64,000 bases of DNA from Anaeramoeba flamelloides (lineage: Eukaryota > Metamonada > Anaeramoebidae): the NCBI GenBank assembly GCA_027625915.1, contig JANTQA010000076.1, positions 3,039,501 to 3,103,500 of the forward strand. The letters run 5' to 3'. The translations under genes and the position numbers were made by a program. The notes below the pieces were generated by a model. That model was not told the DNA's origin and did no database searches. It saw nothing but the letters and a program-made list of their open reading frames with translations. This document shows positions 36,673 to 46,504 of this stretch, piece after piece. Numbering within the stretch: the stretch's first letter is position 1; each line of letters opens with the position of its first letter.

Positions 36673-37150
36673 TTATTTTGTTTTTATATTCTCTTTATCT
36701 TAATTTTTTTTTTTTTTTTATTGTTTTTCTTAAAATGATAATTAGAATTATCCTAAAACCAATTTTAACTAAATAATACAAAATTCAATAGATTTATTTA
36801 TGAATTTATTTATTTTATTTTTTTTTTTTGATTCTTTTTGATACAAATAATTCAATGACATTTAACTATTTTAGTTCAGGAATTTAATCACAAACCCGAT
36901 TAATACAAACTTTTTTCTCAAAAGATTAAAAAAATATTCATGTGTTTTTTTATTGAATGGAAGAGTGATAAGATCAAAAAATAGAACCTACTTGTTTATC
37001 AAATCCTACAATCTTTATTTCGTGATGTTTTTTCTCAATATAACTTTGATAGTATTAGAAATCATAAGAAAAGCTTTTCTTTAAATATTTGGGCCCATCG
37101 AAATATAGTAGACTAAGAGAAAAACTTGAAATTAAACTATTTTTTAAATA
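36673..37150. other. 3' flank of the nucleoporin gene
   Basis: AT-rich, no gene seen. Confidence 0.4.
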
Positions 37151-37159
37151 TTTTGGCCT

Positions 37160-37680
37160 ATTTTATATTGATAATGGAAGTTGTTTTGAGGGTTTATTCC
37201 CGTATTCTTATTAAAAAAATATTTTCAAATTTTTGGATCATAATCATTTTTTCTACTTTTGCAAATTTTAGTTATGATTTTAAAAATTTATCTTTTTCTA
37301 TTTCTTTTTGTTTTTTTTTTTTTTTTTTTTACAAAAGATCAAGTGGAAAAAAAAAGAGATCTTCGAAAAAACAAATAACCAAAAAGAAAAACAAGATCAT
37401 GTAATGTCTTTTAGAATGAATTTAATTAATTGTCAAAAATCATGTTGTTAAACTTTTTTTTAGTTAAAGTTCAGTAATAAAAAATCCTTAATTCTCATTT
37501 CAAAAATTTTAATTCATTTTTTTTTTTTTTTTAATTTTTGAAATATCAGATTTTTATTTATTTTGAATAATTCAAAAGTGAATTACAAATCAAATTTAAT
37601 TATTAATTGTTCTTGAATACGAAAGGATATATTTTTTTTTCAATTTATTATTTTAGGTGAGTCACAATATTTGAAAAAGA
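37160..37680 (+). repeat. About 550-bp dispersed element with GTGAGTCA ends, copy 2
   Basis: Begins near TTGATAATGGAAGTTGTTTT and ends at ATTTTAGGTGAGTCACAATA. It matches the minus strand of 27,685-28,290 and 50,625-51,150. The 92-codon frame inside it (37,126-37,404) is a by-product of the repeat. Confidence 0.65.
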
Positions 37681-39299
37681 GTTTATTTTTTGTTCAGCAC
37701 ATTTCATTCTTTTGGATAATCGATTTTTTTTTTTACATTTTATATTTTTTCTTTTATTTGGATGAAAATAATTACTTATATAAATATTAATATTATGTAA
37801 CTTAAATGTGGTTTTATATTATATTTGGAAAAATATTATAAAGTGAGTTTTATTTTGAGTATTTTTGATTTTGGGTGTGTCCAAATTTTTGGAATTGGTT
37901 TTATATATTTATATATCCCTTTGCACCCCAATAACTTAAAAACATTTCAAACAAAAATTTTAATTTGAAATGTTATCTAAGCATTATAAGAGATAGAATT
38001 GATAAAAAATTATCTTAAAAAGAAAATTTTCTAATTAAAAATTGTACAGTTACTTACAATAAAAAAATAACTTGTAAAAAAATTTTTCAACATTGGGAAT
38101 TTTTTTTGATTATTGTGATTTTATTATTTTTTCAAATTTTTTCAAAAAATAATTTTTTTTTTTTTTTTGAAAAGTTAGTATACACATCAAAAACCTCTTA
38201 GTTTTAATGTTTAAAACACATCATACTTTAATGAAATTTTTTTGTTCCCTTTTACACCACAACAATGCCGAAATACTTGATTAAATAATTTATTCATTAC
38301 AAAAGTTATTATAACATCACATAGAAAATTTGTTTTTTCTACTGATTATTATTCAATAACAATATCTATATTTAATTCTAAGAAATTTAAAAATAAAAAA
38401 AAATATAAATTAAAATAAAAAAAATAATATTTTTTTTCATTGTAAAATTTGGAAATTTTTTCAACCAAATTTTTTTCAAATTATAATTGATTTGGCCATC
38501 AGTTCGAGTCAGATTAATAATTGATTTTTTTTTGTTTTTACTATTTTTTTATTTTTGACTTTTTAAAATCTAGACATAAAATAAACAATATTATTGAATT
38601 AGAGACCATAGATCAGAACTTATTTTAAAAGATCTGGATTAATTAATCAAGGAAAAATTCAAATTTCACAAATATATTATTCAAATTGGTCCCAATAACA
38701 AAATTCATAAAATAGTATCCGTTTTGGATATTATTTTATTATATTGGAATAATATTTAAAAGTTATTTTTTATTTTTTTTTAAATTTAAATATATTTATT
38801 TTATTGATTAAAAAGTAATTTATATTTGTTTTATTCCAATATTTAATAAATGAAATTATTTTACATTTTTTTTGTTTGTTTTTCAATTATTATCTGTTGC
38901 TTAAATAAATGTTTTAGAAAATTAATCATATTAAAATTTTAATTTTGTCCTAAAGAAATGAATTTAATTTTTCTCTTGATTTGATATTTATTGAAATTTT
39001 TTTCTAAAAAAAATGAATTTTTTTGAGTAAATTATTTTTTTATTTATTGTTTTTATCATAAAATTAGCAATATTGTTTTGATCGTTATTATTAATAAATT
39101 AATGTGTTGAGTTTTGAATTACTATTACTGTAATAAAATTTCTGATTTAAAAAATTAAAAGTAAAATAAAAATCTTTACAAAAAATGTAAAAATGAATAA
39201 TTATTATTTTTTTTCCAATTTCAAGAAAAAAATCAATAACATAACTACTTTATCTTTGAACTATTTTTGACTTTTTATTATAATTCAAATATGAATTAA
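37681..39299. other. AT-rich noncoding stretch
   Basis: No gene. Around 37,875-37,915 the sequence GGGTGTGTCCAAATTTTTGG resembles a mariner-type terminus, but no partner end was found. Confidence 0.4.
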
Positions 39300-39996
39300 A
39301 GACAAATAAGAAAATTAATATATTAGTACATCCATATCCTTTTAAATCTTTTTTTTAAAACTTGATAAAATATAGGCAAATCCAGGGTACTAAGGGATAT
39401 ATAGAGAAAGATGAAAAATGAGAAAAATCAAAAATTATATCACTTTTTGTTTATCTGAGAATTATTAAATTCAATTTATTGATTGAAATAAAAGTTTTAT
39501 TCTTCATTATATTTTTTATAAAAATAATAAATATGTTTTTTTTAAGATCTGATAACTTTTTTTTCAATTACAAAACAAAATTTCAAAATTTAAAAATTAA
39601 AAAATTTAAAAATTTAAAAATAGAAAAGATCAAAAAAGAAAAAGTCAAAAAAGAAAATTAAATTTATTTATGTTTGAAATTGAAAAAAAGCCTAAACAAA
39701 AATTGAAAAATAAATAAAAATTAAAATAAAAAAGAGGGAATCAAGAAAAATGAATTAAATCAAATGAAAATAAATGAAAATTAGAATTATAGATTGAAAA
39801 TTAATATTCTTCATATTTAAAAAGTAATTAAAACCCAAATGAAAACGCTACGAATAATGCTAAATTAGTAATCTTAAAGATATAAATGAGAGAAGAATTG
39901 AAATAAAATTATGATTCAAATAATGAGAATTATCATCATAATTATCATCATCTATTCATTTCTATTTTTTTTTTAGTTTTGATAATTTGTTATAAT

Positions 39997-40941
39997 TTAT
40001 TTTTTTGATAATTTTTGAGAGAAATTGAATAAATTAGAAATAAATAAAAGTGGATTTGTTTGATAGAAACCAGATACATCCTTTTCTAAAAAGAAATTGA
40101 TTAAATTATTGATATTATTTTGATTAAAAGTTTTTAAAATGTTTTTTGCTTTTGTATTTGTTAAGATTAATTGCTCTGATGATTTTTGAAGGCTATTTTT
40201 TGTTGTTGATTTATTATTATTATTGTTGACGATGATGATGCTGTTGTTGTTATTGTTGTTATTATTATTATCATTATTATTTTGATCATTATTATTATTA
40301 TTTTTATTATTCTGAATCTGAACATGATTATTATTCTTATTGTTTATGTTATTCTTATTGTTATTTTTTTTTGGATCGTTAGTATTTTTCTGATTGTTAT
40401 TGTTAGTTTTGATTTGTTGGATATTCTTTTTATTGTTTTTGTTTTTGTTTTTGTTTTCAAAATCAAAAGTAAAAGTATATGGTGTCAAATTGAAATTATA
40501 AAATTCTGAGAGAAAAAATGGATAAAATTCAGGAATTGAAGTGAAATAATCAGTAACTTGATTGATTGTTACATTTACTTTTTCTTTTTCTTTTTCCTTT
40601 ATCTTTTCTTTTTCAATTATTTTTCTCTTTTTCCTTTCCTTTTTCTTTTTCTTTTTCAATTTCCTTTACCTTTTCTTTTTCAATTATTTTTTCTTTCCCT
40701 TTTGCTTTCTTTTTCATTTCCCTTTTTCTTTTCATTTTCTTTTTCTTTTTGGAAAGGAAAAGTCTGAAAAATCATTTCTCGAAATAAGGTTGATCTTAAA
40801 CAAAGAATAAATTTATTGATTTGAATTGATTTGATTTTAAAATCATCATTTTTATTTTCATTCTTATTCTTCTTTTTCTTTTTCTTTTTTTTTTTTAAGT
40901 TGATTTGAAAAACTTTTTTTTCAGAATTTGCATATTTCTTG
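39997..40941 (-). pseudogene. LRR-ankyrin-BTB gene copy A, 3' part (BTB and C-terminus)
   Basis: This is the downstream part of the gene whose 5' part is at 46,505-48,120; the insertion at 40,942 separates them. From the junction, the minus strand gives a Lys-rich spacer, a BTB-like segment (NDDFKIKSIQINKFILCLRS then TLFREMIFQTF, very like the HKLILLTRSGLFREMF of the intact RCC1-BTB gene at 51,965), Lys/Glu repeats, then VTDYFTSIPEFYPFFLSEFY, a long Asn-rich tract, and a conserved C-terminus with NINNLINFFLEKDVSGFYQT. The last 220 residues are one open frame. The BTB and C-terminal pieces lie in different frames across the Glu/Lys simple repeat. Confidence 0.8.
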
Positions 40942-41001
40942 CACATGTGCAAAAATTCAAAAATGAAATAATCCCAATTTAAGTGTTAAGGCTTTTCTTC
41001 A

Positions 41002-41254
41002 TTAATATGGCTTCAATGACATTGAAAAGGTAAAGCTATTTAATTTTAAAAAGTTGTTACTCTTTTTATTTAATAAATATTTCTCTTTTTTGGTTTTTTC
41101 ACTTTCTTCGATCAGAATTTTGGAAATTTTTTTCTTTAATTTTTCTGGGGTATTTGGAAAATAGATTAATAAAAACTCTTTTTGGGATTGAAGTGAGTTT
41201 TTGTTAATCTGAAGAATACCCAGCTCTTCGTTAACCAGCAAAAAACAACTTTCC
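41002..41254 (-). CDS. Unassigned open frame inside the insertion, possibly a last exon
   Basis: The minus strand reads ESCFLLVNEELGILQINKNS and onward for about 83 residues to LKPY and a stop, directly after a good acceptor (ATATTTTTTAG at 41,255-41,265). Composition is clearly more protein-like than the flanks. A possible short upstream exon starts at an ATG near 41,352 (MDFGKSSIDKICCKE). CCAAT-type motifs (ATTGGTTAT) lie at about 41,522 and 41,562. No domain is recognised. It may be cargo or a remnant gene of the inserted element. Confidence 0.4.
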
Positions 41255-41629
41255 TAAAAAATATGAAGTTTAAAATTCATTTTTCCTTCTTTTTTTTCAA
41301 CAAAATTTCTTTGCAACAAATTTTATCGATCGAGCTTTTGCCAAAATCCATTCTATCTGGTTTTAATAAATAAAAAGAATTTAAAATTAATTAACCAAAG
41401 CCCCAACAAAAGAATAATATGCCTAGAACACTGCTTGGGATTATAAGCAATTTTTTGGATTATTACTTTGTAAAAAATAGACACACAAATATGTAATTGG
41501 GATGAAAACATTTTAGTGTTTATTGGTTATTGTTTTTTGGTATTAGAGCATTTTGACGCCCATTGGTTATTTTCTTTTGTTTGTCATTTTTTAAAAAACA
41601 AGTTTTAAAAAAAAACTTCACTAAAACTT

Positions 41630-41790
41630 TCCGATCGTCTTTGCGAGTTCGATCAATGTACCAGCTTTATTTCACTGAAAGAAAGCCGATAATTTGATAG
41701 CACGTACGCGCGAATATGTCCATTTAACTTCACAAGTACGATCTATGATAAGGCTTTGTTTGAGTGAAATAAAGCCGATATGTAGTCTTT
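41630..41790. repeat. Inverted repeat with GGCTTTATTTCACT motifs
   Basis: CAGCTTTATTTCACTGAAAG at 41,661 is mirrored by GAGTGAAATAAAGCCGATA at 41,763-41,781; AAAGCCGAT also occurs between them. The loop contains the GC-rich GCACGTACGCGCG. This could fold as a hairpin or serve as a regulatory or transposase-binding site. Confidence 0.55.
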
Positions 41791-41797
41791 TTAAACT

Positions 41798-42080
41798 CAA
41801 ACTTTTTATTTGTAAAAATTTGCAAGTAAATAATTCTAGATAACTACAGATAAGAAAGCGATTAGAACACTGGAAAGTTTAGGATAGTATTGTATCCACT
41901 GTGGAAAGATTTTGGGAAATACTTAAGTCATATATATTTTTAAAACTAAAACATTTTATTTGGAAAAATTTAACTATATATTTCCAAATAAATACAGTTA
42001 ATATCGCGATTGTGTCTCTAAAAAGTTTAGCATTGTATTGTAGTCAATGTGGAATGATTTAGTGAAATCCTTTAGTAATT
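41798..42080 (+). repeat. Two tandem units of about 140 bp
   Basis: Unit 1 (about 41,798-41,935) and unit 2 (about 41,940-42,080) share TTTTTATTTGTAAAAATTT against ATTTTATTTGGAAAAATTT, and AAAGTTTAGGATAGTATTGTA against AAAGTTTAGCATTGTATTGTA, then a shared TGTGGAA. Moderate divergence. Confidence 0.65.
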
Positions 42081-42344
42081 AGGTAAAGTTTGGAAATTTT
42101 ATGATCTTCTTTTTGAGAATTCTAACAAAGTAAAATAATTTGTATTTTGCCAATACTTCGACTCTAGAAATGTTATTAAAAGTTATTTTAGAAGATTTTG
42201 AAAATAAAATTTACGACGTTTGTTAATCTCATAAATCCCAAAAGTTTGTCTCGTTCAAGGATTTACAACGGTGGGAAATCATTTTAGGTTCAAGTAACCC
42301 AATTATTTGATCAAAATTAGACAAAGAAAAAATTATTGTTTCAA

Positions 42345-42715
42345 TTCCCCCTTAAGGAACTAGAAACTCTTATTTACTTTTTTCCCAAAGGTAATAGGAT
42401 AATTATTTACACAAGGGCACAATTAAACCCTACTTAAATTTCATTTATCAACTCTAGATAGATTAGATATCAATTTTAAAAGAGTTTATTTTTCCCAATT
42501 ATATTTTCAGTCAAAAGATCAGATCCTTTTGTTGTATTTTTGGATCAAATTAAAAAAAGAAAAAATTACATCAAAAATTTTATTTTGAAGAAATCTCAAC
42601 TTTGAGTAATTTCTGAGAGTATGTATGAACAAATAACCTTGAACCTTTAATCTTATATAAAAAAATACAATGAAAATAAATCAAATATTGAATCCTTGAA
42701 CATCTAAAAAAAATG
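42345..42715 (+). repeat. Dispersed repeat ending in AATCCCTTAA, copy 2 (inverted)
   Basis: Starts CCCCCTTAAGGAACTAGAAA and continues through TTCCCAAAGGTAATAGG and AAAGATCAGATCCTTTTG to ATTGAATCCTTGAACATC. It is the reverse complement of 24,510-24,870. Confidence 0.65.
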
Positions 42716-43158
42716 AACATTTATTTTATTCACAAATATTTCTTGAAATTTAAAAAGATTAGTAAGATTCCTTTTTTAATATTAAGAGTATAGAGGAACT
42801 TTTTGGATTAAAATCAGTTATTTAATAATATCTATTATTTTTTATTAGATTTATTTATTTGAATTCTTTTTTATTTGTTTGAAAATCTTTAAAAAACCGA
42901 GAAATAGTTGTAAAGTCTATTTATACATTTAATTTTTGGGTTCTAAATAACCCTTGAAAGAATTAAGATTGGGTTATTAATTATTTTTAAAAATAATTAA
43001 ATTAAAAAATTATTTCTTTTGGTTATAAGTTGAATTCTCCAGGTTTAAAAAGACATTTGGGAAGATTTCTTATTTTGATGGTTTTATTTTTTTATTTGAT
43101 TTTTATGTTCAAAATGGAGAAAAAATTGATTTGAACTGTTATTTGATTCAAATATTTC

Positions 43159-43354
43159 CAGTCAGTTTCACTTTTAAGACACAAACTTTCAACGAAATTT
43201 AAGGCACAATAAAAATCTCAAATTAAGGTACAAAATTCAGGTTCTAGTAAAAATAAATTGTAAAAAAAAAATTACAAATTTTGGGCCTTAATTTGAGATT
43301 TGTTTGTGCCTTAAATTTCGTTGAAAGTTTGTGCCTTAAAAGTGGAACTGGCTG
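43159..43354. mobile_element. Palindromic MITE, copy 2
   Basis: Begins CAGTCAGTTTCACTTTTAAG and ends TTAAAAGTGGAACTGGCTG before TA. The arms GACACAAACTTTCAACGAAA and TTTCGTTGAAAGTTTGTGCC are near-perfect inverted repeats. Same family as 8,394-8,582; this copy has better preserved arms. Confidence 0.82.
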
Positions 43355-43639
43355 TATATTTTTTACAAGTTTAAAATAATTATTGTAATTTTTTAAAATT
43401 AAGTAGATTTTTTAAACATTTTAAAAAAAGAAAATATATTTCACTTTTTATAAGTTGTCATTTTTTTGATTTTTTTTCAGACTATTTGAAATAATTAGAA
43501 AATTTTGGTAATTTCTTGAATACAGAGAAAAAATTAGTTTATTGTAAAAATTTTCAAAAAAATAATGTTTGAATTTTTTCTTTCCTTAATAATGAATTGT
43601 AAAAACGAAATTTGAAAAAAATTATTTTTAAAAACATTT

Positions 43640-44165
43640 ATTATAAACGAAAATTCAAATTTTTTGACAGAGCTAAAACGTTCAGAGAATTAAAATAATA
43701 CAATTAACTGAAAATTGGTAATAATTTTGATTTAAGTATAATAGGAAAAACATTTTTCAACTTTTAATAGATTTTTGTTTTTATTTCATTTTTTGAATTA
43801 CGTAACCTGTTTTGTTAGATTCAAAAATATTCAAACAATTGATATTATGTTAAAATTGATTTTTTTTTCAAAGAGAACCCAAATAAAAAAAATTAAGGGT
43901 ATCTAAACTTTAATCGATCAATTTTACTAATAGAATTTTAAAAAAAATACCAATATATTTATTTGTTAAGATATCTCCAAAATATTTTTAACATACCGAT
44001 AATTTATTGGTATTTTTAATTATTTATTGTTTGTTTTGTGAGTATTATGCTTTATAAACAATTCTTAAAATACCGATTAGTGAAATGGTTCTATTTTAGT
44101 ATTTTTACCAGAATGGAGCAAATAAGATTTTTTAAATTGAATTTTGGTTTGTTAACAATTTGGAA
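43640..44165 (-). repeat. Long-inverted-repeat family, single-arm copy
   Basis: Matches the right arm of the 14,740-16,200 element in the same orientation. Shared blocks are GAATTACGTAA, TTAATCGATCAATTTTACTA, TTTTGTGAGTATT and GAAATGGTTCTATTT. It lies within the large insertion. Confidence 0.6.
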
Positions 44166-44284
44166 TTAATATTTATAATTTCAGGTATTTTGCTCAAAAA
44201 TAATCTTTTTTCTAAAAGCCTCATCATTTTTAATATTATCATTATTTTAATTTTTATTAAGATTATGAATTATAAACTATTTTT

Positions 44285-44964
44285 CAGTCAAAGGGGCCCA
44301 GTTGTAATGGTATAATACACGTGTTTAAAGGGTTTACATAGATATTAGAAGAAAAATTTTTTTTTGGAAATTTTTAAAATTGAAATCATTTTTTCACATT
44401 TATACACATTTTTGTTTTTTTTTTCGATTTTTTTTTGAAAACTTCATTCATTTGAAAAAAAAATTTTATTGCAAGATCAATAGTCACTTGGTAAAAACGT
44501 GTTATTCTGATGTCATTGAAACCATGTAAAGATTGAATAGAAATCATATTGATTTCTATTGCAATTCAATTCGATCTTTGATCTTGATATTTGTTTAATA
44601 AATGTGAAAAATGTTCACTTCATTTTCATTTCCTTTTTCAAATAGAGACTACAAATACCAACAAACTTTGTTTGGGGACTTGATTTCTAAAAGAAAAGTA
44701 TCGAAAATGAAGTGAAAAATGTTTCATATTTATTATTCAAATACCAGTAAAAGTTCAAAACGAACATCCTTGTTTTTCTCAATAGAGACCTAAAGTTTTG
44801 AGTTTTTCAATTTTTAAGAAAAGCTATTGATTAATTAGTTTTCTTTCAGACATGTATCAACAATTCTTTGTTGTGTATTATTCTGTTTATTTCTAATTTG
44901 TTCTTCAAAGGTCAATTATATAAAATAATTGATATTTGAAAAAAACGTTGGGCCCCTTTGACTG
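44285..44964. mobile_element. 680-bp MITE with CAGTCAAAGGGGCCCA termini
   Basis: The left end is CAGTCAAAGGGGCCCAGTTG. The right end reads inward as CAGTCAAAGGGGCCCAACG, giving 16 identical terminal bases. The GC-rich GGGGCCC stands out from the AT background. The interior has no gene. Other copies: 56,348-56,872, 63,861 to the right edge, and a degraded copy at 9,400-9,850. The target duplication was not resolved. Confidence 0.78.
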
Positions 44965-44983
44965 AAACAGAGTTTACAAAAAA

Positions 44984-44984
44984 A

Positions 44985-45042
<58 letters not shown>
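44984..45042. repeat. (ATT)n microsatellite
   Basis: An uninterrupted run of about 19 ATT triplets just outside the 680-bp MITE. Confidence 0.95.
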
Positions 45043-45044
<2 letters not shown>

Positions 45045-46463
45045 ATATAAGTTGCAATTATGAATCATTGTAGGATAAACGAAGAGAAATTGTTAAACAA
45101 ATAACAATATCAATTATGGCTGATAATTTTTACGATTTGAATGATGAAATAGATTTTGAATTATTAAACAAAATAAATTTTATCAAAAATTGATAGTTTA
45201 TCCCACATTTACCTCAATTCTTAAAGATTAATTAATTTTGAATTAATTAATTTTCCTTTTTCATTTTTCAATTTTTATTACTTTTTATACTTTTTTTATT
45301 TTAATTCAAAATCAGATATATATTAATTGTTTGAATGTTTTTGATTCAAAAATAACCAATTTAACAATTAATTTAAATTATAAATATATAAAAATCATAA
45401 TTTATATATTTATAATTGATTTAACAAATATAAAAAAAAAGGTCACACAGCAATTATAAAACCTTCAAATCAACACCAAATTAAAACATCCCTGCCTTAC
45501 AACCATCAAATAAAAACGATTTACTTTAATTGTTCAATTTATTATTTTTTAATTATTTTTTTATTATTTTTAATAGATATATATATATATTAACCCATCA
45601 TTTTTTCTATTTTCTATTTGTTTTTTTCTTCATCCAATTCAATAATTCAATAAATTTTTTGTAAAAATAATTTTATTATGTTTTTCTTGAGATTTTGAGT
45701 CTATTTGATATATCGATGTACGAGAGAAAATTTTGAAAATTATTAATTAGAAGGGGGTAACGGCTGCCCAAAAAAACTACATTTTTTTAAATAAAAAATT
45801 TAAAACGATACCAAACATTTTTAAATTAGATTTTTTTAAATTTTTTTTAAAAAAAATATTTTTATTTAGTGTTTTGCTTCTGTCCCCCGTCGTTTGCGCA
45901 TATCAAAAATCCTCTGAAAAAAAAAATACAAGTCGCTCAAAAATAATTTTTTTGAAAAAATCACCATATTTTCACAAAATTCGACTTTTTTTTTTTTCGA
46001 ATTTTAATAATTTAACATATTGACTATCATAATTATTTAATCTTTCAAAATATTTGAAAAATATGTTTTTAAAATTAATTGATAAGATTTCTGATTACTT
46101 GTATTACAATTAAAAATAACGAAATTTTCTACTTTTTGTTATAGAAAGTAATAATACTAATACTATAAAATTCCAAAAACTTTGAACAGAATAATCTTAT
46201 TTTCAGAGCTTCAAGATTAACTTCCACTCTATACAGGTTGGTACTTTAAATTGATTTTCTAAATATATTTTTTTAAAAAAAAATTGAAAAAAAAAATCAA
46301 CAATAAAATTATTTAATTTTTACTACTAATTTTACTAATCTTTTTTACTGAAAAAAATTATTTTTGGGGAAAAAAATCTAAAATAGAAACGATATGAGAA
46401 AATCAATTTTAAGGGTCGACTATACTCTTTATTTTTCTACAAATTTTTGGGTTTAAAAATTTT
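45043..46463. other. AT-rich right part of the insertion
   Basis: No gene. Two GC-richer spots stand out against the background, GGGGGTAACGGCTGCCC at about 45,753 and CTGTCCCCCGTCGTTTGCGC at about 45,880; their origin is unknown. Confidence 0.4.
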
Positions 46464-46504
46464 TCAATTTTGGGAAAAAATACAAAAAAAATTATGCACA
46501 GGTG

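Larger units (their letters stand above)
40942..46504. mobile_element. 5.56-kb insertion in the LRR gene with CACNTGTGCA ends
   Basis: The uninterrupted copy B reads TATTTCTTGATATAATTTTG at the matching place. Copy A reads TTTCTTG, then CACATGTGCAAAAATT, and at the far side ATTATGCACAGGTG, then TGATATAA. The ends are thus inverted repeats (CACATGTGCA and CACCTGTGCA), and TG appears on both sides as a possible 2-bp target duplication. Inside are an unassigned open frame (41,002-41,254), a GC-richer inverted-repeat zone (41,630-41,790), a tandem duplication (41,798-42,080), and several nested smaller repeats (42,345-42,715; 43,159-43,354; 43,640-44,165; 44,285-44,964). No transposase was recognised, so the superfamily is open. 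Confidence 0.7.

Noticed and set aside
37126-37404. 92-codon frame with hydrophobic start and Lys-rich end
   Set aside because: It lies inside the 550-bp dispersed repeat and is not conserved as a frame in the other copies.
37875-37915. Possible mariner terminus GGGTGTGTCCAAATTTTTGG
   Set aside because: No matching opposite end within a reasonable distance.
38490-38530. AGTTCGAGTC resembling a tRNA B box
   Set aside because: No A box, acceptor stem or cloverleaf pairing around it; no tRNA gene was found in the window.
40282-40810. I/F/S-rich open frames opposite LRR copy A
   Set aside because: They are reverse readings of the Asn-rich and Lys/Glu-rich repeats of the LRR-ankyrin-BTB gene; the same occurs at 60,156-60,754.
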